Positions 45,233 through 54,534 of a stretch of DNA of 64,000 bases are shown here, one piece after another. Under the pieces are notes generated by a model. It saw only the letters and a list, made by a program, of their open reading frames with translations, was not told where the DNA came from and ran no database searches. How positions within the stretch are numbered: the stretch's first letter is position 1; every line of letters begins with the position of its first letter. Both the position numbers and the translations under genes were made by a program. Location of the stretch: NCBI GenBank assembly GCA_902506565.1, contig LR732703.1, forward strand, positions 1,198,525-1,262,524, given 5' to 3'. Origin of the DNA: Burkholderiales bacterium 8X (GTDB lineage: Bacteria > Pseudomonadota > Gammaproteobacteria > Burkholderiales > Burkholderiaceae_C).

Positions 45233-45883
45233 ATGGATTCCAAGTATTCTGGCACCTTCCGTGCGCGCCGAGATCGGCGAACGGAGGCAGACGACGCGCA
45301 GCGCAAGGCCCCCTACACCTGTCTTCATATCCGGAAAAAAAGAGTCGGATATTGTGCCGACCTTACGAAGAACAGCATGATTCTGGAGCCGTTGCAGGAT
45401 GGCATCGCCATCGTGTTTTACTACGCCGAGGGGCAGGTCGCCTATGTTTTCCAGGAGCACAAGAAATTCTTTGCCGAAGAGGTCAACAACCGTACGTTGA
45501 CAGGCGGCAGCCGGCGTTTGCTGAATATCGTGACCAGCGAGGAGTTCGAAGAAACGGCTTCTCTTCACGTTTTCTTTGATGCTTCGTCTGGCGGCGGCAA
45601 TGCCAAGAGCGCGGAGGCGCGAGCCAACAAATTCGCAAAGGCCTATGCATCGTTCCAGCAGGCTCACTACGACGAGTTCTATCGAGCCTTGCCGTCCGCT
45701 CCCAGCGAAGTCACCGGGTACATCGAAGGAGAAGAAAGCCTCGTGGTCGACCTTGGCGGCGTTCGGCTGATGACTCGAGACGGCGTGGCCCGACATTTGA
45801 GCAAGAACCCGAACTGTCAGGAAAAGGACGAGGACAACGAGTCCTTGAATGTCGAGCACTTTCACATGCTTGGAATCTACTGA
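45233..45883 (+). CDS. Protein of unknown function B, paralog of protein A
   Basis: A 216-residue predicted cytosolic protein with a basic N-terminus (RARRDRR at about 10-16) and an acidic C-terminus. VAYVFQEHKKFFAEE (residues 69-83) aligns with IACVFQSAKGYFAQF of protein A. LHVFFDASS aligns with IYLIYDPAE, followed in both by a helix with K/R-F-x-x-A-x-x-x. EESLVVDLGGVRLMT (167-181) corresponds to the third shared block. AAGGAG lies upstream of the ATG, 59 bases after gene A. The function is unknown. Confidence 0.75.
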   Translation: MDSKYSGTFRARRDRRTEADDAQRKAPYTCLHIRKKRVGYCADLTKNSMILEPLQDGIAIVFYYAEGQVAYVFQEHKKFFAEEVNNRTLTGGSRRLLNIVTSEEFEETASLHVFFDASSGGGNAKSAEARANKFAKAYASFQQAHYDEFYRALPSAPSEVTGYIEGEESLVVDLGGVRLMTRDGVARHLSKNPNCQEKDEDNESLNVEHFHMLGIY

Positions 45884-45991
45884 CCGCGCCGGCAGTTCCT
45901 GGTAAGCCAATCATCAAACGATTCGGCATTGGTCGCCAAGACCTTCGGCCGAACAGCCTGGAGTGATAGCAACGAACCGGAGGAGAAAGTC

Positions 45992-47398
45992 ATGGAAAAT
46001 GCGAAAGATGCGCAAAGCCCCGCTGACACGGGCCAAATCGAAGACTTGGCGGCCGAGCGGCTTGCAAAAGAAGTTGTCGATGGCGCACAGGCGATGTGGC
46101 GAGCCGCCAAGGCCGAAAAGATCGGGAGCAAGAAAAAGGCGCCACCCGTCATAGGCGGCTCGCGTTTGAAGCAGGTATATGAGGTTGTCGGCAACCACCT
46201 CGTCGCAGTTTTCATCAACGACGACGAGCGGAAAGTTCGCGTTTCCCTTGAAGCCGGAGACGCAGCGCTGGTTATCTATGATTCAGATATCACATCCTTG
46301 ATCGTCATCCGCTGGGAAGGCGACCTGCCGGCAACGCTCATCAAGCACATGGTAGATCCATGCTTCACGATCATCGAGCAGTCGTCAGCACGCTTTTTAG
46401 AAAATGAGGGGCCGAGTGCCAAACGTTCTCCGGTGCAAGTTCAGATCCTGGCGCCAGATCCAGACGGGCAAGTGCCCCGCGCGCTGGTAAAAGCAGTTGT
46501 ACAGGCCAGGAACACGACACGAACACCGATCATCGATTTCACGAGCGGGTTGGTTCCTGGAGCTTATTCACCGACCACGATAAGTTCCTTAAGCGAGGTC
46601 GGTCTGGGATGCCGTGACGGCCAATTCGCCATAGAAGATCTTTCGAAGACCGGAGCTTCGAGTCCCCAGTTCGAAAGGCAAACGCTCAAGCTCGATCTCA
46701 AACTTTTAAATACAATTCCTGATCCGCAAAAATTTCATTATTCGGATATGATGCAGATCGGACCAACCGACAGCAAGCGCCCGGATAGAAGCAAGGTCAT
46801 CCTTGCGCCAGGATCCATCTATACCGTCGACCTGGTCGCAACGGAATGCTATTACAAAAACCTGTGGGCGCATATCGTGTTGCTCAGTTTCGATCATACG
46901 TCGCAGCAAATCGTCGTGATGCAATTGCATGCCGAAGAATTGATCAAGCAATTGAGATCGACCGAGTTGACGCCAGCACATGAGCAACTATTCGTCGAAC
47001 TCTCTCAGCTGCAGACGCCTTACGTTTCCAGGCAAAGAAGCGTGATGGTGATTCACCACGAAAAGTTGTCGACGCATCAAATCGAAAGCAGGGCTGCATT
47101 GCAGTGGACCGAGTCGTTCGACGACAACTTCAATCGGTTCAAGGCAAAACATGCTAAGCATTTCGTCATAGAAGGCGCGCGAAAATTCCAGGAGTTGAGC
47201 GCTCCCAAGACTTTCGAGTATCCATCGAGCTACGGCGAGTGCCTCCGACTGAGCCTCGTCAAGAATAGCGTCAAGGTCGAATTCCTGAAGTCGATGCCGC
47301 AAGGCATCATGGCCCTTGGATCATTGGACTGGAATGTCGATCACCGCCTGATGCGGTCGGTGAAGTTTGGCGAGAGCCCTGCACCCGCACGGAGCTGA
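45992..47398 (+). CDS. Protein of unknown function C, larger third member of the cluster
   Basis: A 468-residue predicted soluble protein, clearly AT-richer than the region (20 of 60 bases are G or C at 46681-46740) and using rare TTA leucine codons. The C-terminal half contains AHIVLLSFDHTSQQIVVMQL and then SVMVIHHEKLS, which resemble in order and spacing the first two blocks of proteins A and B. The match is weak and by eye. The open frame reaches 45929, but the ATG at 45992 has the ribosome site GGAGGAGAAA. The function is unknown; co-orientation with A and B suggests a shared role. Confidence 0.7.
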   Translation: MENAKDAQSPADTGQIEDLAAERLAKEVVDGAQAMWRAAKAEKIGSKKKAPPVIGGSRLKQVYEVVGNHLVAVFINDDERKVRVSLEAGDAALVIYDSDITSLIVIRWEGDLPATLIKHMVDPCFTIIEQSSARFLENEGPSAKRSPVQVQILAPDPDGQVPRALVKAVVQARNTTRTPIIDFTSGLVPGAYSPTTISSLSEVGLGCRDGQFAIEDLSKTGASSPQFERQTLKLDLKLLNTIPDPQKFHYSDMMQIGPTDSKRPDRSKVILAPGSIYTVDLVATECYYKNLWAHIVLLSFDHTSQQIVVMQLHAEELIKQLRSTELTPAHEQLFVELSQLQTPYVSRQRSVMVIHHEKLSTHQIESRAALQWTESFDDNFNRFKAKHAKHFVIEGARKFQELSAPKTFEYPSSYGECLRLSLVKNSVKVEFLKSMPQGIMALGSLDWNVDHRLMRSVKFGESPAPARS

Positions 47399-47400
47399 CA

Positions 47401-48750
47401 TCACCCCACGCCCGGCCGAAACATCTGCTCCAGTTCCGACCGCAGCCGAAACGCCGGCGTGCCCTTGTCCATCGCCACGTCTTCCCAGGTCAGGCACTGC
47501 CCTTTTTTCACGGCCCGCACCAGCTTGACGTCATGCGCAAGGCCGAGCGGCACGCCGCCGATGCGCATCGAGCGCTCGGCCGGCAGCAGCTTGCCCCAGA
47601 CGGTGTAGCCGCCTTCGCCGTCGAGCATTTCGCCGGCTGCCAGGTCGCGCTTGGCGGTCGCGACCACGTCGGCATTCCAGCAGGTGGCGACGCCGGTGGG
47701 CTCGCGGCGGAGGGCGACGCTCGCAACCGACATGCCGACTTCGAGACCGATCAGGTGCCAGCGCTTGTAGAGCGTGAAGTAGCGGCCGCTCGGATCGGTG
47801 TGGGCGTTGTATTCCTCGAAGCAGTTCTTGATGTATTCGGTCTCGGCCTCGACCGTGACCCACACGCCCATCCGGATGTCGTACGGAATCCGGCGGCCAT
47901 CGGCTTCGAGCGACGAGACCACCTCGACCATGCCCTTGCGTTCGAGCAGGCCGCCTTCGCTGCGCGGCCGGGTGACGTACGGAATGTCCTCGACGCTGGC
48001 CGGCGGGTAGAGGAGACCGTCGCTCGGCACGCCGAGCCCGGTGGCATTGGCCACCGCCGCGCTCTCGATCGACGGCTTGGAGCCGTCCAGGAAGCTGTTG
48101 AACATCTTCGGATTGAGGCCGCCGCGCCGGGCTTGCTCGGGCGTGAGGCCGTAGTTGTCCCAGACCGTTTCCGGCGTCGACTCGCTGAAGTGCGGCAGCC
48201 ACTTGTGGCCCCGGCCCGCGGCCACCACCGGGAAGCCGCAGGTGCGGGCCCAGTCCACCAGGTCGCAGATGAGAGCCGGCTGGTCGCCGAAGGCGAGCGA
48301 ATACACGACCCCGGCCTGCTGCGCCCGCCGCGCGAGCAGCGGGCCGCAGAAGGCATCGGCCTCGACCGTGACGTTGACCACGTGCTTGCCTTGCGCAAAG
48401 GCATCCAGGCAATGCTCGACCGCGGCCACCGGATGGCCGGTGCACTCGACCACGATGTCGATGTTGGGGTCGCGCGTGACGGCCTGCCAGTCGTCCGTGA
48501 TCCAGGTGCCGCGCGTGCGCAGCGCTTCGTCGACCGACCGGGCCTGCGTGCGCGCAGCCTGCCAGCCGACCCGCTCGAGATTGCGCCGGGCGGCATCGGG
48601 CGAGAGGTCGGCGATGGCGACCAGGTGTACGCCGGGCGTGCGAGGAATCTGCGCGAGGTACATCGAACCGAACTTGCCGGCGCCGATCAGGCCGATGCGG
48701 ATCGGCTTGCCTTCGGCTTCGCGGCCCTGGAGCTGGGTATGGAGACTCAT
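47401..48750 (-). CDS. NAD(P)-dependent oxidoreductase with C-terminal SAF domain (COG4091-like)
   Basis: A 449-residue protein resembling predicted homoserine-dehydrogenase-like enzymes of COG4091. The Rossmann motif GLIGAGKFGSMY is near residue 20, followed by IDIVVECTGHPVAAVEHCLD. A central catalytic-type domain contains WLPHFSESTPETVWDNYGL. A C-terminal SAF-like domain starts near ATCWNADVVATAKRDLAAGE. The substrate is unknown, perhaps a sugar- or polyol-derived compound. The start is set at the ATG at 48750, 5 bases after the PhyH gene on this strand; the frame is open upstream through that gene. It belongs to a GntR-PhyH-dehydrogenase unit. Confidence 0.8.
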   Translation of the reverse strand: MSLHTQLQGREAEGKPIRIGLIGAGKFGSMYLAQIPRTPGVHLVAIADLSPDAARRNLERVGWQAARTQARSVDEALRTRGTWITDDWQAVTRDPNIDIVVECTGHPVAAVEHCLDAFAQGKHVVNVTVEADAFCGPLLARRAQQAGVVYSLAFGDQPALICDLVDWARTCGFPVVAAGRGHKWLPHFSESTPETVWDNYGLTPEQARRGGLNPKMFNSFLDGSKPSIESAAVANATGLGVPSDGLLYPPASVEDIPYVTRPRSEGGLLERKGMVEVVSSLEADGRRIPYDIRMGVWVTVEAETEYIKNCFEEYNAHTDPSGRYFTLYKRWHLIGLEVGMSVASVALRREPTGVATCWNADVVATAKRDLAAGEMLDGEGGYTVWGKLLPAERSMRIGGVPLGLAHDVKLVRAVKKGQCLTWEDVAMDKGTPAFRLRSELEQMFRPGVG

Positions 48751-48755
48751 GGCGT

Positions 48756-49640
48756 TCAGGCGGCGACGGTGCGGATCGAATCGATCGGCTCGAGCGAAGT
48801 CTCGAGCGCCGAAGGCGGCAGGCCGTCCTTCCAAGGCACGTGGACCGGGTAGGGCTTCAGCAGGCAATCGTCCGGCAACATCTCGATCGGCGTGAAATCG
48901 CGATGGGCGATGAACTCCGGCCGCTTGAAGCGGCGGATATGGTTGCCGACCGCACAGAGGCTCAGATAGACCGCGACCCGGTTGAAGGGCGACAGGTTAC
49001 TGCCGGACGCATGCACCAGGCAGCTGTGGAAGAGGATCATCGACCCGGCCGGACCCTTGGGCGAGACGATGCCGCCGTCGCGGCCGCCGGCCCGGTCGAC
49101 CAGCTGCCGGATCAGGTCGTTGTCGACCGTCCAGAGCGGGTAGCTGGTGGTCGTGAGGTCGTGCTTGGCCTCGACCACGCCCTTCTTGTGGCTGCCGGGG
49201 ATGAACATCAGCGGGCCGTTGAATTCGCTCACCTCGTCGAGGAAGATGGCGACGTTCATGGCGCGCTCGGTTGGCATCAGGTCGTCGTTGAGCCAGGTGC
49301 CGTAGTCCTGGTGCCACTGCCAGACGTCGCCTTCGAAGGCCATCTTCCCGTTGATCTTGAACTGGTGCATGTAGACCTCTTCCTCGAAGAGATCGCTGAC
49401 AGGCCCGACCATGCGCGGATGCCGAGCCAGGCGAGCGAACGGCTCGCTGATCAGGTGCGCGGCAAAGTTGGTGCGCACCGCGTCCGAGCCCTTCTCGCGC
49501 ACGTTGAAGGCCTCGCGGCGGCTGTAGAGATCGGGCACGGCCGCGACCAGCGTGCGGGTTTCCTCGGGCGTGAACTGCCCGGGGAAGAAAAGGTAGCCGT
49601 CTCTGTCGAATTGGGCGCGTTGTTCGGGGCTGAGCTTCAT
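48756..49640 (-). CDS. Phytanoyl-CoA dioxygenase (PhyH)-family Fe(II)/2-oxoglutarate oxygenase
   Basis: A 294-residue oxygenase of the PhyH/ectoine-hydroxylase-like superfamily. The iron ligands appear as His and Asp in WQWHQDYGTW and a distal His in FHSCLVHASGSNLSPFNR, which also supplies the 2-oxoglutarate arginine. The N-terminus FDRDGYLFFPGQFTPEE is typical of the superfamily. It should hydroxylate a small molecule using O2 and 2-oxoglutarate; the substrate is unknown. A GGAGAC ribosome site precedes the ATG. It lies between the regulator and dehydrogenase genes. Confidence 0.87.
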   Translation of the reverse strand: MKLSPEQRAQFDRDGYLFFPGQFTPEETRTLVAAVPDLYSRREAFNVREKGSDAVRTNFAAHLISEPFARLARHPRMVGPVSDLFEEEVYMHQFKINGKMAFEGDVWQWHQDYGTWLNDDLMPTERAMNVAIFLDEVSEFNGPLMFIPGSHKKGVVEAKHDLTTTSYPLWTVDNDLIRQLVDRAGGRDGGIVSPKGPAGSMILFHSCLVHASGSNLSPFNRVAVYLSLCAVGNHIRRFKRPEFIAHRDFTPIEMLPDDCLLKPYPVHVPWKDGLPPSALETSLEPIDSIRTVAA

Positions 49641-49683
49641 GGGTGTCTCCAGGTGATGGTGGGCGGCGGGTGGACCTTGCCGG

Positions 49684-50355
49684 CTATCCGTTCCGCTGCA
49701 GTTGCTCGTTCAGACGGGCGGAGAGATTGGCGCTGGCGCGGCTCGAATGTTGTTCGCTGAGCTCGGCCGCGAGTTCGCCATCGCCCGCCGCGATCGCCTT
49801 CGCGATCGCCTGGTGTTCGTCCCAGAGCGATTGACGTTGCGGCGCCGCCTGCAGCACGGCGCCCATGGCGCGGCGCAAGTGTTGCCAGTGCTGCCCGGCG
49901 CTCTGCGCGATCAGTTCGTTGCCGGAGGCCTCGTAGATGGCGCGGTGGAACGCGAGGTCGGCTTCGATCATGGCCTGCACGTCGCCGCTGCGCGCCGCGG
50001 CCCGGCCTTCGCGGATCAAGGCCGGGTCGATCTTGTTTTTCGAGTGGGCGGCGAGGCGGGCCGCCAGCGCATCGAGCGCGCCGCGCACCTGGTAGGTCTT
50101 GCGCATCATGGCGGCGTCGAGCGGCGCCACCACCACGCCGCGGCCCGGCGCATCCATGACCAGGCCATCCCGCCGGAGCAGGCCAAGCGCCTGCAGCACC
50201 GGCTGGCGAGAGACGGCGAGCCGCCTGGCCAGGTCTTCCTGCATGAGCCGGGTGCCCGGTGGCAGCTCGCCGCTGCTGATGGCTTCGAGCAGGCTGCGGT
50301 GGACGCGCTCGACGAGGTCGGGAACGTCGACGATCTGGATGAGCTGTGCGGGCAT
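49684..50355 (-). CDS. GntR-family regulator, FadR/FCD subfamily
   Basis: A 223-residue transcription factor. The N-terminal winged helix has LPPGTRLMQEDLARRLAVSR followed by QPVLQALGLLRRDGLV. The C-terminal FCD ligand domain shows YQVRGALDALAARLAAH and histidines in ADLAFHRAIYEASGN and WDEHQAIAKAI, positions that bind metal in this subfamily. It probably represses its own operon (this gene, the PhyH gene, the dehydrogenase) and is relieved by the pathway substrate. A matching palindrome lies just upstream of the start. Confidence 0.88.
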   Translation of the reverse strand: MPAQLIQIVDVPDLVERVHRSLLEAISSGELPPGTRLMQEDLARRLAVSRQPVLQALGLLRRDGLVMDAPGRGVVVAPLDAAMMRKTYQVRGALDALAARLAAHSKNKIDPALIREGRAAARSGDVQAMIEADLAFHRAIYEASGNELIAQSAGQHWQHLRRAMGAVLQAAPQRQSLWDEHQAIAKAIAAGDGELAAELSEQHSSRASANLSARLNEQLQRNG

Positions 50356-50372
50356 GAGGGGGAGGTGAAACT

Positions 50373-50389
50373 CTGTATACAGAATACAG
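50373..50389. promoter_or_regulatory. Probable GntR/FCD operator
   Basis: CTGTATACAG (50373-50382) is a perfect 10-base palindrome with the TGTATACA core common among FadR-type GntR sites. The outer arms CTGTAT (50373-50378) and ATACAG (50384-50389) form a second, spaced inverted repeat. It lies 18-34 bases upstream of the GntR gene start, where binding would block the promoter and give autoregulation. Confidence 0.6.
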
Positions 50390-50438
50390 CCGAGGCGGAC
50401 GAGGCCCCGCGGGGTTTACCCGCAGGCGGAGTCGTCCG

Positions 50439-51086
50439 CTATTCGCGAATGCCGGAAGCGTTCAGGTGGAGCACGCGATCGGCACGCGCAGCCGCGGCAT
50501 CCGAATGCGTGACCAGCACCAGCGACGCGCCGTGCTCGCGGGTCTGTGCGAGCAGCACATCCATCACCCGCGCGGCGGTGCTCGGATCGAGATTGCCGGT
50601 GGGCTCGTCGGCCAGCAGCAGCGCGGGGCGATGCACCAACGCCCGCGCAATCGCGACCCGCTGCAGCTGGCCGCCGCTCAGCTGCTCGGGCAATCGCCCG
50701 CCGAGGCCTTCGAGGCCGACCGCCGCCAGCATGCCGGCGACCCGCGCATCGTCCTGCTGGCCGAGCAGCATCAAGGGCAGGCCGACGTTCTGCGCCACGT
50801 CCAGGTGCGGCAGGACATGGAAGGCCTGGAACACGAAACCCACCTGCTTGCGGCGCCACAGCGCGCGCTTCTCGGCGTCGAGCTCGCCGATGTCCAGCTC
50901 GCCGTGCAGCACGCGGCCGCTGTCCCAGCGATCGAGGCCGGCCATGCAGTTGAGGAGGGTCGACTTGCCGACGCCCGACTCGCCGACGATGGCGACGAAC
51001 TCGCCCGGCTCGACGACGAGCGAGACGTGGGCGAAGACGACGCTCTCGCCGTAGTGTTTGCCGAGGTCTTCGACGCGCAGTTTCAT
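50439..51086 (-). CDS. ABC transporter ATPase, LolD/AttE-like
   Basis: A 215-residue stand-alone ATPase of the lipoprotein/macrolide exporter class. Walker A is GESGVGKS (residues 35-42), the signature [15 protein letters not shown], Walker [14 protein letters not shown] and the switch LVTHSD. This class works with FtsX-type permeases, but no permease gene follows; the only one in the window is at 39715-42276, also on the minus strand. Its start overlaps the miaA stop (ATGA). Confidence 0.88.
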   Translation of the reverse strand: MKLRVEDLGKHYGESVVFAHVSLVVEPGEFVAIVGESGVGKSTLLNCMAGLDRWDSGRVLHGELDIGELDAEKRALWRRKQVGFVFQAFHVLPHLDVAQNVGLPLMLLGQQDDARVAGMLAAVGLEGLGGRLPEQLSGGQLQRVAIARALVHRPALLLADEPTGNLDPSTAARVMDVLLAQTREHGASLVLVTHSDAAAARADRVLHLNASGIRE

Positions 51087-52126
51087 GGCACCGCCAGGGC
51101 AAGTTCGAGCACCTGTTCGATCGCGTCGGGCGCCTCGGCCGCGACCACCACCCGCGCCGGCATGCTTCGGAGCCAGGTGATCTGTCGCTTGGCGAGCTGC
51201 CGTGTGGCTGCGACGCCGCGGTCGCGCAATTCCGCCACGGGCCAGCGGCCGTCGAGCGCCTCCCAGGTCTGCCGATAGCCGACGCAGCGCATCGACGGCA
51301 GGTCGGCATCGAGATCGCCGCGAGCGCGCAGCGCCTGCACTTCGGCGACGAGCCCGTCCCGGAGCATCGCGTCGAAGCGGGCGGCGATGCGTTCGTGCAG
51401 CCAGGTGCGATCGGTCGGCTCCAGCGAGATCATCAGCGTGGGTGGCAGGCCGCGCGGCGTTCGACGGGGTTTCGCCGCCATGCCCGGAATGCCTGGATTG
51501 CCGGCGACGTCGGCGGCTCCCGCTTGTTCCGTCTCTTCCGCATGAAAGCTCGACATCGTTCGCCCGCTGGTCTGCCAGACCTCCAGCGCACGCTGGATGC
51601 GCTGGCTGTCGTTCGGCGCGAGCCGTGCCGCGGTGGCCGGGTCGACCTGCGCCAGCTGAGCGTGCATCGCGGGCCAGCCGTAGAGCTTGGCCTCGGCTTC
51701 GATCCGCGCGCGGGTCGCCGCATCCGCGGCAGGCATTTCGTCGATGCCTTCGGCCAGTGCGCGCAGGTACAGCATGGTGCCGCCGACCAGGAGCGGCAGC
51801 CGTCCCCGTGCGTTGATCTCGGCGACGAGGCGGCTCGCGTCCGCGACGAAGGCGGCTGCGCTGTAGGGCTCGCGCGGGTCGCGGATGTCGATGAGGTGAT
51901 GCGGCACCTGCTCGCGCTCGGCGCGGCTCGGCTTCGCGGTGCCGATGTCCATGCCGCGATAGACCAGCGCCGAATCGACGCTCACGATCTCGACCGCGCG
52001 GCTTGCGGCCACGGCCAGCGCGGCCGCGGTCTTGCCCGAAGCCGTGGGCCCGGCCAGCACGACATGGCGCAGCGCGCCGGCCGAAGCAGGGTCTCGCTCC
52101 GCGCGAGGGTCGTCGCTAGCTGCCAC
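51083..52126 (-). CDS. miaA: tRNA dimethylallyltransferase
   Basis: Transfers the dimethylallyl group to A37 of tRNAs reading codons that start with U. The P-loop GPTASGKT is at residues 26-33, with [18 protein letters not shown], the substrate-contact [14 protein letters not shown] and the [10 protein letters not shown] segment. The 347-residue length exceeds the usual 310-320, partly from an insertion of about 30 residues (near 200-230) rich in Gly, Ala and Pro before [20 protein letters not shown] start at 52126, overlapping the MFS gene stop. Confidence 0.95.
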   Translation of the reverse strand: MAASDDPRAERDPASAGALRHVVLAGPTASGKTAAALAVAASRAVEIVSVDSALVYRGMDIGTAKPSRAEREQVPHHLIDIRDPREPYSAAAFVADASRLVAEINARGRLPLLVGGTMLYLRALAEGIDEMPAADAATRARIEAEAKLYGWPAMHAQLAQVDPATAARLAPNDSQRIQRALEVWQTSGRTMSSFHAEETEQAGAADVAGNPGIPGMAAKPRRTPRGLPPTLMISLEPTDRTWLHERIAARFDAMLRDGLVAEVQALRARGDLDADLPSMRCVGYRQTWEALDGRWPVAELRDRGVAATRQLAKRQITWLRSMPARVVVAAEAPDAIEQVLELALAVP

Positions 52127-53360
52127 CGGGCTCCCCGTACCTACGCACCAGGGTCCAGGCGGCGGCCGCGATGCACGCGCTCCAGAACCAGATGCCCATG
52201 GCCATCGGCATCACGCTGCCGTCCATCCGTGCGCCCAACCAGCTGCCGACGCCGAAGGCAGCCAGCATCATGAGGAAGCCGTTCAATGCCGAGGCCGCGC
52301 CGGCCGCTTGCGGAAACGGGCCCACGGCGCCGCTTTGCCCGCACGGTTGATGCACGCCGTGCGCGAGCATCACGAGCGTCATCGGCCCGACCAACGCAAT
52401 CACCGACTGGATGCCCGCCAGCGCCAGCAGACCCATCGTCGAGCCGCCGGCCAGGGTCAGCGCCGCGGCTCGCGCGATGCTGCCCCGAACGCCGAAGCGC
52501 GGCAGCCAGCGCCGGCACATCAGCGTGCCGAGGATGTAGGCCAGCGAGTTCCAAAGCATGACCAGGCCGTACTGCAGCTTCGAGAGGCCGAGCACCTGGA
52601 TGAAGATGAAGGACGAGGTCGCCAGGAAGGTGAACAGCAACCCGTACGAGCACAAGGTGAGTGCCGAGAAGGCGATGAAGGTGCGGTTGTTGAGCACCAT
52701 CCACCAGGTCGCGACCAGCGTGGCGGGCTGTAGCGCCTGCGGGTTGCGGCGCTCGAGGGTCTCGCCGAAGCGCAGCGCGACCAGCGCGAGGGTCGCGGCG
52801 CCGAAGAGTCCCGGTACCAGCAGGGCCGCTCGCCAGCCGAACGCATCCGAGACCAATGCCCCGATCGGCACGCACAGGCAGGCGATGATGCCGAGCCCGG
52901 TGAGCGCGCGCGACATCACGCGCGCACCTTCGAGCGGCTGGTACAGGTCGCGCACCACGGCGCGGGCCGACATCACCGCCGCACCCATCGCGGCGCCTTG
53001 CAGGGCGCGCCAGCCGATCAGGGCCTCGATCGACGGCGCCGCCGCGCCGCCGATGCTGGCCGCGACATAGGCGCCGAGCCCGAGCAGCAGGATGGGTTTG
53101 CGGCCGAAGCGATCCGATAGCGGTCCGAACACCAGCTGCGAAGCGCCAAAGGCCAGCAGCAGCGCGCTCAAGGTGAGCTGCGCGTGGGCCATCTGCGCGC
53201 CGAAGCCGGAGGTCAGCGCCGGCAGCGCCGGCAGATAGAGATCGGTGGTGACCGGCTGGATGCCCAGCAGCAGGGCCAGGGTGAGTGCGATCGAAGCGGG
53301 CGACCTGCCGATCGGTGGCGACGCCGTGGGTTCGAGCGTCGGAGCGGCAGGAGGCGACAT
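52116..53360 (-). CDS. Bcr/CflA-type MFS efflux transporter
   Basis: A 414-residue 12-helix proton-coupled exporter. The DHA1/Bcr pattern is visible: [13 protein letters not shown] in helix 1, motif [17 protein letters not shown], and [20 protein letters not shown] in helix 4. Bcr/CflA members export bicyclomycin, chloramphenicol or small metabolites; the substrate here is unknown. It overlaps miaA by 11 bases and may be cotranscribed with it. Confidence 0.87.
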   Translation of the reverse strand: MSPPAAPTLEPTASPPIGRSPASIALTLALLLGIQPVTTDLYLPALPALTSGFGAQMAHAQLTLSALLLAFGASQLVFGPLSDRFGRKPILLLGLGAYVAASIGGAAAPSIEALIGWRALQGAAMGAAVMSARAVVRDLYQPLEGARVMSRALTGLGIIACLCVPIGALVSDAFGWRAALLVPGLFGAATLALVALRFGETLERRNPQALQPATLVATWWMVLNNRTFIAFSALTLCSYGLLFTFLATSSFIFIQVLGLSKLQYGLVMLWNSLAYILGTLMCRRWLPRFGVRGSIARAAALTLAGGSTMGLLALAGIQSVIALVGPMTLVMLAHGVHQPCGQSGAVGPFPQAAGAASALNGFLMMLAAFGVGSWLGARMDGSVMPMAMGIWFWSACIAAAAWTLVRRYGEPGGS

Positions 53361-53405
53361 GCGCCCGAGGTTAACAAAGCTGCCGGCGCGGGGCCGGCAG
53401 CGCCG

Positions 53406-54395
53406 TCAGATGGCCTGCGGTTGCATGGGCGCCTGGGCCTGCGTCTTGCGCTTGGCGGCTGGCAGCACGGGTGCGGCCGACGGTGGCGGAGTCAGCGCCG
53501 GCGCCACCTTGACCTCGACCGTGGCGGCTGCCCCGCTCGCAACCGACGGGTCCTTCATGCGGAACAGCTGGCTCAAGGCCGAGCGGTACTGGGCCTGCCC
53601 GATCGAATTGGCGTTGTGGTGCGAGCCGCCCTGCACCAGCACGAACTGCTTGGGCACGGTCGCCGCGTCGTAGAGCTTCTTGCCGAGCGTCGGATTGATG
53701 AGGCTGTCGGCATCGCCATGCACCACCAGGAGCGGCGCGCCAATGTCCTTGACCCGATCGATCGCCTGGAAGCGCTGGGTGATGAACGGGCCGAAGGGCA
53801 GCCAGCCCCACTTGAAGCTGCTCACCACGTCCGCAATCGAGGTAAAGGTGCTTTCGACGATGGTGCCGCTTTCGTCCTGGACATGCGCCGCCAGGTCGAT
53901 GCCGATGGCGCCGCCGAGCGAATGGCCGAAGATGTAACGGTGCTGTTGCGGATGACGCGCCGCCAGCCAGGTCCAGGCGGCGCGGGCATCCTCGCGGGCG
54001 CTTTCTTCGGACGGCAGCGCCTTGGTGCTCTTGCCGAAGCCGCGGTAGTCGATGGCCAGCACCGAGAAGCCCAGTTCGTGCATGCGGCGCATGCGAGGTG
54101 CGGAACCCGAGACGTTGTATTTGGCGCCGTGCAAATAAAGCAGCACCGGCGTGTCGGCGGTTTCGGGCTCGCCGCCGAGCCAGAGCCCATGGAGACGGAC
54201 CGTTTCACCGTTGATGTTCGACTTGTAGTCGATCCAGACGTGGTCCATGCCCTCCGTCAGCGATTCGGAATTGCCCCAGCTGCGATCGCTCGGCTGGAAG
54301 ATCCATTCGCGCTGCCGCTCGTCGAGGGTGGAACAACCGCCGGCCAGCAAGGCGACCAGGGCGGTGGCGGATGCGAGAAGGGACCAGGATTTCAT
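53406..54395 (-). CDS. Alpha/beta-hydrolase lipoprotein
   Basis: A 329-residue predicted outer- or inner-membrane-anchored hydrolase. The signal peptide ends in a lipobox ALLAGGC with Cys21. The hydrolase fold shows LLYLHGAKYNVSG, DYRGFGKS, the nucleophile elbow FGHSLGGA, the acid in VVHGDADSLI and the histidine in GGSHHNA. A Pro/Ala/Gln-rich tail follows. It resembles the YfhR/BAAT family of unknown-substrate hydrolases. The start is the ATG at 54395; the frame is open upstream. Confidence 0.82.
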   Translation of the reverse strand: MKSWSLLASATALVALLAGGCSTLDERQREWIFQPSDRSWGNSESLTEGMDHVWIDYKSNINGETVRLHGLWLGGEPETADTPVLLYLHGAKYNVSGSAPRMRRMHELGFSVLAIDYRGFGKSTKALPSEESAREDARAAWTWLAARHPQQHRYIFGHSLGGAIGIDLAAHVQDESGTIVESTFTSIADVVSSFKWGWLPFGPFITQRFQAIDRVKDIGAPLLVVHGDADSLINPTLGKKLYDAATVPKQFVLVQGGSHHNANSIGQAQYRSALSQLFRMKDPSVASGAAATVEVKVAPALTPPPSAAPVLPAAKRKTQAQAPMQPQAI

Positions 54396-54534
54396 CGGTG
54401 ACTTAAAGACAGGCCTTGCGCCAGAAAGTTCAACGTCGGGCTGCATGCAACGTGCGTGCCCGAGGCTTCGATGACGCTGGAAAACCCTGCATCGAGTCGC
54501 CTTCGCGACTTCCTCGTGCGTTTGTGCGCAGGTT

